From assembly GCA_021785795.1 (NCBI GenBank), contig JAJYEK010000230.1:1-5104 (forward strand): a DNA stretch of 5,104 nucleotides. The letters run 5' to 3'. The DNA is from Pseudomonadota bacterium. Its GTDB lineage: Bacteria > Pseudomonadota > Gammaproteobacteria > Acidiferrobacterales > UBA6901. The notes under the pieces were generated by a model. It searched no databases. It saw nothing but the letters and a program-made list of their open reading frames with translations, and was not told the origin of the DNA. A program made the translations under genes and the position numbers. Positions 1 through 5,104 of the stretch are shown piece after piece; position 1 is the first letter of the stretch; each line of letters begins with the position of its first letter.

Positions 1-20
1 AACACGATGCGCAGGTTCAT
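1..20 (-). CDS. 5' end of a gene leaving the left edge (unknown product)
   Basis: Only the first six complete codons are visible (M-N-L-R-I-V, then two bases of the next codon), so no function can be assigned. It is called as a gene because the ATG at 20-18 is preceded on the minus strand by GGAGG (complement of 26-30) with a 5-base spacer, a strong Shine-Dalgarno arrangement, and because the upstream leader carries an ordered array of GTACC boxes (62-107) typical in layout of a regulated promoter. The rest of the protein lies outside the window. Confidence 0.6.
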
Positions 21-61
21 CGCAGCCTCCAGGTGCACGGCCGGATCGGCCGATGTGTGCA

Positions 62-107
62 GGTACCAATCCGTACCATTGATGGGTGAACGGTACCATA
101 CAGTACC
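62..107. promoter_or_regulatory. Phased array of four GTACC boxes, probable operator
   Basis: GTACC occurs at 63-67, 73-77, 93-97 and 103-107, so box starts are 10, 20 and 10 bp apart, all integral turns of the helix. The two halves form an imperfect direct repeat: GGTACCAATCCGTACCATTG (62-81) and GGTACCATACAGTACCACCG (92-111) agree at 15 of 20 positions. The core GTAC is self-complementary, so each box can also be read as a half-site. The array lies 42-87 bp upstream of the ATG at base 20 on the minus strand, where a repressor or activator dimer could act. A weak sigma70-like pair on the minus strand (TTGCAT at 118-113, TACCGT at 95-90, spacer 17) overlaps it. The regulator is unknown; a TetR- or MarR-type protein is only a guess. 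Confidence 0.5.
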
Positions 108-191
108 ACCGGATGCAAGTATGAGCCTCTTGCAATGGGACAGGAGGGTGAAACGGGGTTTTGAGTCGATCATACGGAGATGATGATCGAC

Positions 192-299
192 ATGAATATC
201 CATTCCCTGGGTACGTTGGAGCAGATCAGGGAGTTTTTGGCGGGCACCCCCGAACGAGACCCCTTTGCCGGCTCCCTCCGGAAGCGGCGGGGCACGTAA
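192..299 (+). pseudogene. Truncated N-terminus of a DDE-type transposase
   Basis: This 35-residue reading frame starts MNIHSLGTLEQIREFLAGT and ends at a TAA at 297-299. The opening resembles, from memory, the start of a family of integrase-core (DDE) transposases of about 300 or more residues, which begin with a 'hTLEQIRxFLxGT' segment followed by a helix-turn-helix region. After about residue 24 the resemblance stops, and I see no continuation of the expected HTH or integrase core in any frame downstream. In-frame ATGs at 180 and 183 are alternative starts; GGAG at 176-179 is 12 bases from the ATG at 192, rather far for an efficient ribosome site. The simplest reading is a dead 5' fragment left by deletion or replacement. 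A genuine small protein is possible but less likely. Confidence 0.45.
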
Positions 300-491
300 C
301 CCTGCACACCGGCGGCACAGGAAGACGGAGGCTGTCCCACAAACGGGCTTCGCGTCTACCCGGAACCGCCCGTGCGACCCGCTGGCCGGCGCTTCCGCGC
401 ATCGGGCACCCGGAACTCGACAAGCCATGGCCTGTCTTTTGCATGCCTACATCAGGCAAACGCCGTCAGCGTCACAAGTCACCAAATCCGC
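300..491. other. Non-coding stretch before the kinase gene
   Basis: The reading frame of the downstream kinase stays open back to about 265, but the peptide it would add (rich in R, A, P and G) has no recognisable domain, and a strong ribosome binding site lies further in. The other frames give similar arginine- and proline-rich translations typical of unread GC-rich DNA. I found no convincing -35/-10 pair, terminator, tRNA or repeat. The promoter of the kinase gene presumably lies here or farther upstream. Confidence 0.4.
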
Positions 492-498
492 AGGAGGT
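492..498 (+). promoter_or_regulatory. Ribosome binding site that fixes the kinase start
   Basis: AGGAGGT, a near-perfect anti-16S match, stands 9 bases before the ATG at 508. It decides for this start over the upstream in-frame ATGs at 265 and 427. Confidence 0.8.
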
Positions 499-507
499 CT
501 CCACTCC

Positions 508-1614
508 ATGGATAAGGCAGCGATCTCCGAACTGTTTCAGCCAGAGCGATTGCTCGTGGTTGAGGACTCGGACGCTGTCCGGGAGGTTCTGGCGATCAAG
601 CTGCGCCGCGAAGGGTATGACGTCGCGGAGGCCGCCAACGGCAGGAACGCGCTGGAGCAAGCGCTGTCAGGCAATACCGATCTGGTGCTGTTGGACATGC
701 AGCTGCCCGACATGGGCGGGCTGCAGGTGCTGCGGCAACTGCGCCGGTCGCGTTCCATGCTCGACATGCCGGTGATCGTGATCTCCGGCCTCGATCGCCC
801 CGACGACGTGGTGACCGCCCTTCAAAGCGGCGCCAACGACTATGTCACCAAACCGTTCGACCTGACTGTCGCACTGGCGCGGATCCGGACACAGCTTTCT
901 GCCCGGCAGCTCAAACAGGCCAACGATCGCTTTCTGCGCGTCGCGAGTCATGACCTGAAAAAGCCGTTGCTGCTGATGCTCGATGTGGCGCGCCAGCTCA
1001 GGGAGGACCAGAAGCCTGGCGCGCCGCTTTCGGCGGAGGCCTGCTCGTCCCTGGATTACCTGATTGAGTCCGGACAGTACATGCAGCGCATAGTTGATGA
1101 TCTGCTCGGCCTGAGCGCTCTGCAACAGGGACGGATGCGGTTGGCCACGCTGCCTACGGACCTCGGCGCCATCGTGCGCCAGGCAATTGCCCGCAACTCG
1201 GTCTATGCACAGCGAAAGGGCATCACGCTGGACATGCGTTGCGAAAAGAACCTTCCGCACGTCATGGCCGACGATTTCCGGATTATGCAGGTGCTGGAGA
1301 ACCTGATCGGCAATGCACTCAAGTTCGGCCCGCCGGGGAGCCACACGCACATCGCGGTGCGCCTCGATGCCGATTGGGTGCTGTGCGAGGTTGCCGACAC
1401 CGGACCCGGAATCCCGCAACAGGACATGGACAAACTGTTCGCAGAGTTCAGTTCCCTGAGCAATCGGCCCACTGGCAATGAAAAGAGCACCGGGCTGGGT
1501 CTGTCGATATGCCGCGAACTGATCCACCTCCATGGCGGAAAGATCGGGGCACGCAATAACTCTGGCCAGGGTGCTACCTTCTGGTTCAGTCTGCCGTTGG
1601 AGAAGACCCCATAA
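508..1614 (+). CDS. Response regulator receiver-histidine kinase hybrid (REC-HisKA-HATPase)
   Basis: This 368-residue protein is a soluble two-component signalling enzyme. The receiver domain spans about residues 14-130: acidic pair E19/D20, phospho-acceptor D63 (in LVLLDMQLP), S93 as the conserved Thr/Ser, and K115 in the TKPF motif. A dimerisation/phospho-acceptor helix follows with H148 in SHDLKKP, a variant of the usual HELRTP H-box. The ATPase domain shows the N box (NLIGNALKF, N265/N269), G1 box (DTGPGIP, D297), F box (LFAEF, 310-314) and G2 box (TGLGLSI, 328-334), ending in GATFWFSLPL. All residues needed for autophosphorylation are present. There is no signal peptide, membrane helix, PAS or GAF domain, so input probably arrives as phosphotransfer to, or allostery through, the N-terminal receiver. 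No cognate regulator or HPt gene is adjacent, so the partner is an orphan or encoded elsewhere. The start is set by AGGAGGT at 492-498. Domain assignment is secure; the pathway is unknown. Confidence 0.95.
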   Translation: MDKAAISELFQPERLLVVEDSDAVREVLAIKLRREGYDVAEAANGRNALEQALSGNTDLVLLDMQLPDMGGLQVLRQLRRSRSMLDMPVIVISGLDRPDDVVTALQSGANDYVTKPFDLTVALARIRTQLSARQLKQANDRFLRVASHDLKKPLLLMLDVARQLREDQKPGAPLSAEACSSLDYLIESGQYMQRIVDDLLGLSALQQGRMRLATLPTDLGAIVRQAIARNSVYAQRKGITLDMRCEKNLPHVMADDFRIMQVLENLIGNALKFGPPGSHTHIAVRLDADWVLCEVADTGPGIPQQDMDKLFAEFSSLSNRPTGNEKSTGLGLSICRELIHLHGGKIGARNNSGQGATFWFSLPLEKTP

Positions 1615-1664
1615 TAGAAAGCGATACGACTATGAGCCGCGACGTGTCAGGATTCGGCGGCTTG

Positions 1665-1913
1665 CTATTCCTCGGCAGCGTCCATCGCATCCAGCTTGTC
1701 GGCGAGGATGTGCGCGTAGCGCTCCTGCTTACGCCGGAGGTCGCTCGCAGCTGCGGAGCGACTTTCACGCGAAAGCGCGAGCGCTGCACCATCGAAGCCA
1801 TGCCAGAGCGGTGCGCGCTTACCGAGTGCGCACCAGACGCTCGCCCAACAATGGCTGGACGGCGGCTTGTGTGCCTTAGGGCCAAGGTGGCCTTGCGCCC
1901 ACCCGCCCGGACC
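1665..1913 (-). pseudogene. Possible 3' remnant of an unknown gene
   Basis: On the minus strand a frame is open from just after a TAG at 1916-1914 to a TAG at 1667-1665, 82 codons, but it contains no ATG, GTG or TTG until an ATG near its 3' end, so it cannot be an intact gene. The last 30 or so residues look protein-like: a charged, probably helical tail containing LRRKQERYAHILADKLDAMD and ending in AAEE. An earlier part is rich in Trp, Cys and His. I do not recognise the family. It may be the C-terminal relic of a gene lost upstream, or a chance open frame, which is common at this GC content. The opposite strand here encodes only an arginine-rich translation without recognisable domains. Confidence 0.25.
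1810..1834. repeat. Small inverted repeat (7-bp arms)
   Basis: GGTGCGC (1810-1816) and GCGCACC (1828-1834) are perfect inverted arms around an 11-base loop. There is no U-rich tail, so it is not a standard intrinsic terminator. Shorter hairpins stand nearby (GGCCA/TGGCC at 1880-1892, GGCGC/GCGCC at 1939-1951). Their function is unknown, and GC-rich DNA produces such arms often. Confidence 0.35.
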
Positions 1914-2009
1914 CTACGCCTTCCGGACTACTCGCCTCGGCGCTTTGCGCCTTCGCTAGCTCGCGGCGCCCATGATACGATGTATCCAGATTCAACTCCT
2001 GTCTGCGAT

Positions 2010-2588
2010 ATGTTCCGGCGTTGCCCACAGTGCCATACCTCAATCGGCTGGTTTCGCAACAGGATTCATGCACGGTTTTCAGGACGACCGGACTCAAAGT
2101 GGTATCGTTATTCCGTCGTGCGCCGCTTTTGTCCACACTGCAGTGTCGAACTGCGCTGGGTGGCCCGACCCCGGCGCCATTTCATTTTTGTGCTCATGGC
2201 CGTCGCAATCAACAGTTATTTTCTGTTCCTCGTCTCGTATCCGTCGAAAGTACGGCACGCCGGGCCTTGGGTTTTGGCCGTGGTGCCGCTGCTAATTGTG
2301 TTGCCTATGGTCGCCGCTTACCAGAAATGGGGTTTTGGCTATTCGGTCGTCGCCAAGGAGTCCACTCCGGACGACGCGGTGTCCTGGGCGTTTTCCCGGC
2401 GGGTCCCCAGCACACTGCGCCGGAACCGAGCCGCGCCCGACGCCCCATCGACTTTTTCCAGAGCAAAATCATCAGAAAGAATGCCCAACGGCGCCACGCC
2501 CACTTTCCGTTTGCAATCAGTCCGCGGCGGCCAGTCGCGAGACGTTCGCATACAAATACCAGCTTACCAGCAACGCGACGCCTGTTGA
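2010..2588 (+). CDS. Zinc-ribbon protein with two membrane segments
   Basis: The frame encodes 192 residues from the ATG at 2010. The start reads MFRRCPQCHTSIGWF, and a second CPHC follows, so C5, C8, C41 and C44 form a CxxC-32-CxxC zinc ribbon. After a basic stretch (WVARPRRHF) come two hydrophobic segments, about residues 58-76 and 86-103, giving a small membrane protein whose zinc domain would face the cytosol by the positive-inside rule. Residues after about 117 are Arg/Ser/Pro-rich with no domain and overlap the convergent gene by 72 bp, so the natural protein may be shorter and the tail a read-on after a frameshift. The start was chosen because zinc-ribbon proteins of this kind often begin right before the first CxxC; ATG at 1980 would add ten residues. 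Neither has a good Shine-Dalgarno sequence. The frame stays open much farther upstream (to 1632), without recognisable content. Function unknown. Confidence 0.5.
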   Translation: MFRRCPQCHTSIGWFRNRIHARFSGRPDSKWYRYSVVRRFCPHCSVELRWVARPRRHFIFVLMAVAINSYFLFLVSYPSKVRHAGPWVLAVVPLLIVLPMVAAYQKWGFGYSVVAKESTPDDAVSWAFSRRVPSTLRRNRAAPDAPSTFSRAKSSERMPNGATPTFRLQSVRGGQSRDVRIQIPAYQQRDAC

Positions 2589-2897
2589 TATCACTACCCC
2601 ACCCAAAGGACCATGTTCCACATTGACAACATGGGCCAGGAAATTCAGGATTGCGATGACCGCGCCCGCCAAAATCACACCCTTTATTAATCCCGGATTG
2701 TCTGTCAGAAGCGCTTTCAGTCTGATACCCATGTACAAATACAGTACGGCAATCCCCAAGCTCACGGCAGCTACGACCCACAGCGCGATGTTGCCGCCGG
2801 CTTTGGACGCGAGCACCATCAGCCCGTAAACGGGCAACAAGCCAAGCAGACCGATAACAATAAAATACGTTCTCAGCGAGCGCACTGATTCCTTCAT
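2517..2897 (-). CDS. Small four-helix integral membrane protein, function unknown
   Basis: The protein has 126 residues. A short basic N-terminus (MKESVRSLRTY) is followed by four hydrophobic segments: about 11-30, 36-57, 68-88 and 96-117, the second and third separated by a polar loop (RLKALLTDNPG). This predicts a small inner-membrane protein made almost wholly of four helices. I see no catalytic or metal-binding motif and do not recognise a named family. The start is well supported: AGGAGGAG (complement of 2902-2909) stands 4 bases before the ATG, or 6 bases from the AGGAGG core. AT-rich DNA at about 2920-2945 upstream could hold its promoter, but no clear -35/-10 pair is visible. It lies just downstream of an IS21 transposase fragment and converges on the zinc-ribbon gene, overlapping its 3' end. 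Both neighbours are membrane proteins of unknown role, but their opposite orientation argues against one operon. Confidence 0.75.
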   Translation of the reverse strand: MKESVRSLRTYFIVIGLLGLLPVYGLMVLASKAGGNIALWVVAAVSLGIAVLYLYMGIRLKALLTDNPGLIKGVILAGAVIAILNFLAHVVNVEHGPLGGVVISTGVALLVSWYLYANVSRLAAAD

Positions 2898-2901
2898 GGT
2901 T

Positions 2902-2909
2902 CTCCTCCT
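2902..2909 (-). promoter_or_regulatory. Ribosome binding site of the four-helix membrane protein
   Basis: AGGAGGAG on the minus strand, 4 bases before the ATG at 2897. It strongly supports both the reality of this short gene and its start. Confidence 0.75.
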
Positions 2910-2936
2910 GATGGTAACGGGTAATTCGAGTAGATT

Positions 2937-3069
2937 TTTATCCCGCGGTTTTCGGACGCGTGCTGGAATAATGCAGGTACCGAAGTGGCGCGCGAGTTCC
3001 GTAACTCTTGTTGACCACGGCCTCGTAGCGGTCGGCGCGCGTGACCCCGGTGGCCAGGTTGTCGCTGGC
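2937..3069 (-). pseudogene. istA: Frameshifted fragment of IS21-family transposase IstA
   Basis: Read on the minus strand, 3069-3001 gives ASDNLATGVTRADRYEAVVN then KSY, and, after a change of frame at 3000, 2999-2937 gives ELARHFGTCIIPARVRKPRD then K. Joined, these match the stretch of the DDE integrase core of IS21 transposases (typically PDNLxxxVTxxxRYEPxxNxxYxELAxHYGxxxxPARxxKPRDKAKVE) that carries the second catalytic aspartate, D104 of the local frame in SDNL. One extra base, or two missing bases, at 3000 breaks the frame. Homology starts abruptly near 3069 and stops after the PRDK motif near 2937, where the conserved KVE is replaced, so it is about a 45-codon internal piece of a protein of roughly 400-500 residues. 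There is no istB, terminal repeat or target duplication nearby. It is inactive debris and marks past insertion or recombination. Confidence 0.8.
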
Positions 3070-3470
3070 GGTGATAGCAGGCCGCTGCGCCAACGTCCGG
3101 CAGGGGTCCGGAACGGGACAACTACCCGGCCAAGCGGGTCGGACGCAAGACGTTAACGTGGAAGCAGCCTGCGAGCGCCCGCGGCGGCACGCCCCGCCGA
3201 GAGCTGCCCCGAAGAGCCAGGACCAGATCCCCCATCTCACGGGCGCGCGATCTCGCATGCCGAAGGCCCCCGGAAGCCTCTTCGAGCCGTACTGCGACGT
3301 CTCGGCACCGATGCTCGGCAGTGCGCTAATCGCGAAGACGAATACAGGTAGAGGTGGGCCCGGACACACCACCGATCGAACCGCCGCTCAATACACGCCC
3401 GCCACCGGCTTGGGTCCCGTAAGAGCAGCCGGCCGTGGCCGTAGGGAGTCGTCGTGCCGCGCGGGTCGGG
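3070..3470. other. Stretch without a supportable gene
   Basis: Several frames are open on both strands, but their translations are Arg/Pro/Gly-rich and show no domain, and none has a good ribosome site. The frame of modC itself stays open for 77 codons past its stop, to a TGA at 3239-3237, with no likeness to ModC sequence; this looks fortuitous. The segment beside the IS21 fragment may be further mobile-element or gene debris decayed beyond recognition. I saw no intrinsic terminator for the mod operon, tRNA or ordered repeat. Confidence 0.4.
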
Positions 3471-4547
3471 TCAATTCAGCAACGCCATGCCCTTGACCTG
3501 GGCGAAGACCGATGCGCCGGGTGCAAGGCCGAGCTGCGCGATCGACTTGGCGGTCACGCGTGCGAGCAGCGGTGTGCCGCCGGCGTCCAGCCGTACGATG
3601 GTCTGTCCCGGACGTTCTTCGGAGCAGCCGGTGATGTGCACCGGGAAGACATTGAGGATGCTGCTGCCACCCTGCGGCGCGAGCACGAGGCTCACGTCGC
3701 GTGCATAGACGCGCAGACGCACGTTCGTGTTCACGGAAAGGTCCTCGCGGGGCACCGTGATGCGCCCGCCCGGAAAATCGAGATAAGTGAGGTGGAATTT
3801 CTCGTCGTGAGCGGCGACAGTCGCTTCAATCAGCGCCTCGGCGGCATCGCCGTACGCCAGGGGCAGGTCGAGCCGCGTCATGAGTTCGGCCAGCAGTCCC
3901 TGGGCGCGCACCCGTCCGTCTTCGATCAACACCAGATGATCGGCGAGACGTGCGACTTCTTCCAGCGCGTGGCTCACATAGATTACCGGGATAGACAGGT
4001 CGGTGTGCAGGTGCTCCAGGTACGGCAGGATATCGTCCTTGCTGCGGGTGTCGAGCGCGGATAACGGTTCGTCCATGAGCAGCAGCTTGGGGCTCGTTAG
4101 CAGTGCGCGCGCGATTGCCACGCGCTGGCGCTCACCGCCCGAAAGCCGTGCCGGACTGCGGTCGAGCAGGGACGCGACACCGAGCAGCGTTACCGCCTGA
4201 TCGAACGCGACGCGACGATGGCTTTCGGGAACTCGGCGCTGGCCGTACTGCAGGTTGGCACGGACGCTTAAGTGGGGGAAAAGGCTCGGGTCCTGGAAAA
4301 TGTAGCCGATCGGTCTCCGGTATGTCGGTAGAAAGTGATCCCGCTCCTCGTTCTGCCACCACGCGCCGTTGACCCGCAGCCATCCCTTGGGCGCACGCTC
4401 CAGACCGGCAAGACAGCGCAGCACGCTCGTCTTGCCGCAACCCGATGGCCCGAACAGCACGGTGACGCCGCGCGGCGGCGCATGGAACGCAGCATCGAGT
4501 CGGAATGCCCCGAGAGACATGGTAAAGCGTGCGTCGGCGCCGATCAC
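3471..4547 (-). CDS. modC: Molybdate ABC transporter ATP-binding protein ModC
   Basis: This 358-residue protein is the ATPase that drives molybdate (and usually tungstate) import through ModB at the inner membrane. The nucleotide-binding domain is complete: Walker A GPSGCGKT (33-40), Q-loop Q85 in FQDP, ABC signature LSGGERQ (135-141), Walker B LLLMDE (155-160), D-loop SALD (163-166) and switch histidine H193. A C-terminal Mop/TOBE domain (about 290-356, from [12 protein letters not shown] to AQVKGMALL) binds oxyanion and is known in ModC proteins to allow inhibition by molybdate. Its presence and the ModB neighbour separate this from sulfate or spermidine ATPases. Length matches the family (about 350-360). 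The start is a GTG at 4547-4545, overlapping the modB stop by 4 bases (GTGA), which suggests translational coupling; an ATG at 4520 would cut into the first beta strand. It is transcribed with modB from upstream of the window's right edge. Imported molybdate feeds molybdenum cofactor synthesis. Confidence 0.95.
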   Translation of the reverse strand: MIGADARFTMSLGAFRLDAAFHAPPRGVTVLFGPSGCGKTSVLRCLAGLERAPKGWLRVNGAWWQNEERDHFLPTYRRPIGYIFQDPSLFPHLSVRANLQYGQRRVPESHRRVAFDQAVTLLGVASLLDRSPARLSGGERQRVAIARALLTSPKLLLMDEPLSALDTRSKDDILPYLEHLHTDLSIPVIYVSHALEEVARLADHLVLIEDGRVRAQGLLAELMTRLDLPLAYGDAAEALIEATVAAHDEKFHLTYLDFPGGRITVPREDLSVNTNVRLRVYARDVSLVLAPQGGSSILNVFPVHITGCSEERPGQTIVRLDAGGTPLLARVTAKSIAQLGLAPGASVFAQVKGMALLN

Positions 4548-5104
4548 AGGCCACGCTCAGCAAGGCGGTGATTGAGCAGGTTGACCGTCAGTACGACCAG
4601 AAAGGCGAATGCCGCCATGCCGGCGGCGAGCGCGTTCGCATTGGCGTAGTGCAGCGATTCCACGTGATCGTAGATCGCCACCGACACCACCTTGGTTTCG
4701 CCCGCAATGTCGCCGCCGATCATGAGCACCACGCCGAATTCACCGACCGTGTGTGCGAAGCCCAGGACGGCGGCCGTGAGAAGGCCAGGGCGTGCCAGCG
4801 GGATGGCAATGGTAAAAAACGCATCCCAGGGCGAGGCGCGCAGGCTGGCTGCGACTTCGAGCGGGCACCGGCCAGCGGTCTCGAATGCGTTCTGGATCGG
4901 CTGCACCACGAACGGCAGAGAGTAGATGACCGATGCTACGACCAGGCCGGTGAAGGTAAACGGCAGGGCGCCGAGGCCGAGCGTCTGAGTGAATCGGCCG
5001 ACGGGGCCGTGCGGTCCCAGAAGCAGCAACAGATAGAAGCCAAGCACTGTCGGAGGCAGTACCAGCGGCATCGACACCAGTGCGCTTACCGGCTGTTTCC
5101 ACCA
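4544..5104 (-). CDS. modB: Molybdate ABC transporter permease ModB (N-terminus beyond window)
   Basis: The visible 186 residues are the C-terminal four fifths of a permease that normally has about 225-230 residues, so roughly 40, including the first membrane helix, lie past the right edge. The frame is open to base 5104 (beginning [10 protein letters not shown]), so a GTG at 5077 is an internal codon and not the start. Features include the conserved [20 protein letters not shown] helix, further helices near [11 protein letters not shown] and [12 protein letters not shown], and the cytoplasmic coupling (EAA) loop, [20 protein letters not shown] followed by LARPG, which docks on ModC. The segment [20 protein letters not shown] is characteristic of ModB rather than of sulfate permeases. 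ModB forms the homodimeric membrane channel that receives molybdate from periplasmic ModA. The stop overlaps the modC start. modA and any ModE operator or molybdenum riboswitch would lie upstream, out of view. Confidence 0.95.
   Translation of the reverse strand, partial: WWKQPVSALVSMPLVLPPTVLGFYLLLLLGPHGPVGRFTQTLGLGALPFTFTGLVVASVIYSLPFVVQPIQNAFETAGRCPLEVAASLRASPWDAFFTIAIPLARPGLLTAAVLGFAHTVGEFGVVLMIGGDIAGETKVVSVAIYDHVESLHYANANALAAGMAAFAFLVVLTVNLLNHRLAERGL

Noticed and set aside
265..507. N-terminal extension of the kinase to the ATG at 265
   Set aside because: The extra 81 residues have no domain character, and AGGAGGT at 492-498 is ideally placed for the ATG at 508.
667..1533. Long minus-strand open frame of 288 codons antisense to the kinase
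   Set aside because: It is a shadow of a strongly supported coding frame in GC-rich DNA; its translation shows no domain and no ribosome site.
1843..1849. GCCCAAC, which fits the integron attC end-box consensus RYYYAAC
   Set aside because: No matching GTTRRRY partner or folded attC structure was found within a plausible distance downstream, and no integrase is present.
3240..3470. Open continuation of the modC frame beyond its stop, suggesting readthrough or a truncated ModC
   Set aside because: ModC already has normal length and ends at the expected point of the Mop domain; the continuation has no resemblance to a transporter domain.
3435..4064. Plus-strand open frame of 209 codons
   Set aside because: It lies antisense to modC, whose motifs are complete, so it is a shadow frame.
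1..5104. CRISPR array, tRNA or rRNA gene, toxin-antitoxin pair, or retron-like element
   Set aside because: No regularly spaced repeats, cloverleaf or rRNA-like sequence, reverse transcriptase motif or small overlapping toxin-antitoxin gene pair was seen on either strand.

Overview
The window is about 5.1 kb of high-GC DNA. Protein style, Shine-Dalgarno sequences and IS content suggest a proteobacterium, probably beta or gamma; this is an inference and no marker gene fixes the taxon. It contains one clear metabolic operon, one clear signalling gene, two small membrane-protein genes and several worn transposon or gene remnants. It reads as an accessory or rearranged stretch next to a conserved transport locus.

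Left part (1-507): a gene running off the left edge starts at base 20 on the minus strand, of which only six full codons are visible. Its leader holds four GTACC boxes spaced 10, 20 and 10 bp, which looks like an operator. A short plus-strand ORF (192-299) resembles the N-terminus of a DDE-type transposase cut off after about 30 residues. No gene is evident from 300 to 507 apart from the ribosome binding site of the next gene.

Signalling gene (508-1614, +): a soluble 368-residue protein with a response-regulator receiver domain followed by a complete histidine kinase core (REC-HisKA-HATPase), and no membrane or sensor domain. No cognate output regulator lies next to it in the window.

Middle (1615-3470): a minus-strand open stretch without a start codon (1665-1913) may be the 3' end of a dead gene. 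A plus-strand gene (about 2010-2588) encodes a zinc-ribbon protein with two membrane segments. It converges tail to tail, with a 72-bp overlap, on a minus-strand gene (2517-2897) for a small four-helix membrane protein. Just upstream of the latter lies a frameshifted fragment of an IS21-family IstA transposase (2937-3069). The rest up to 3470 shows no supportable gene.

Right part (3471-5104, -): the 3' part of modB, truncated by the window edge, and a complete modC, overlapping by 4 bp. They are the permease and ATPase of a molybdate ABC importer. ModC carries its C-terminal molybdate-binding (Mop/TOBE) domain. The binding protein ModA would be expected upstream, beyond the right edge.

I did not find a convincing new multi-gene system. 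The most unusual signals are the phased GTACC array, the sensorless REC-first kinase, the unassigned pair of small membrane proteins, and transposase debris on both sides of the 0.3-2.9 kb segment.
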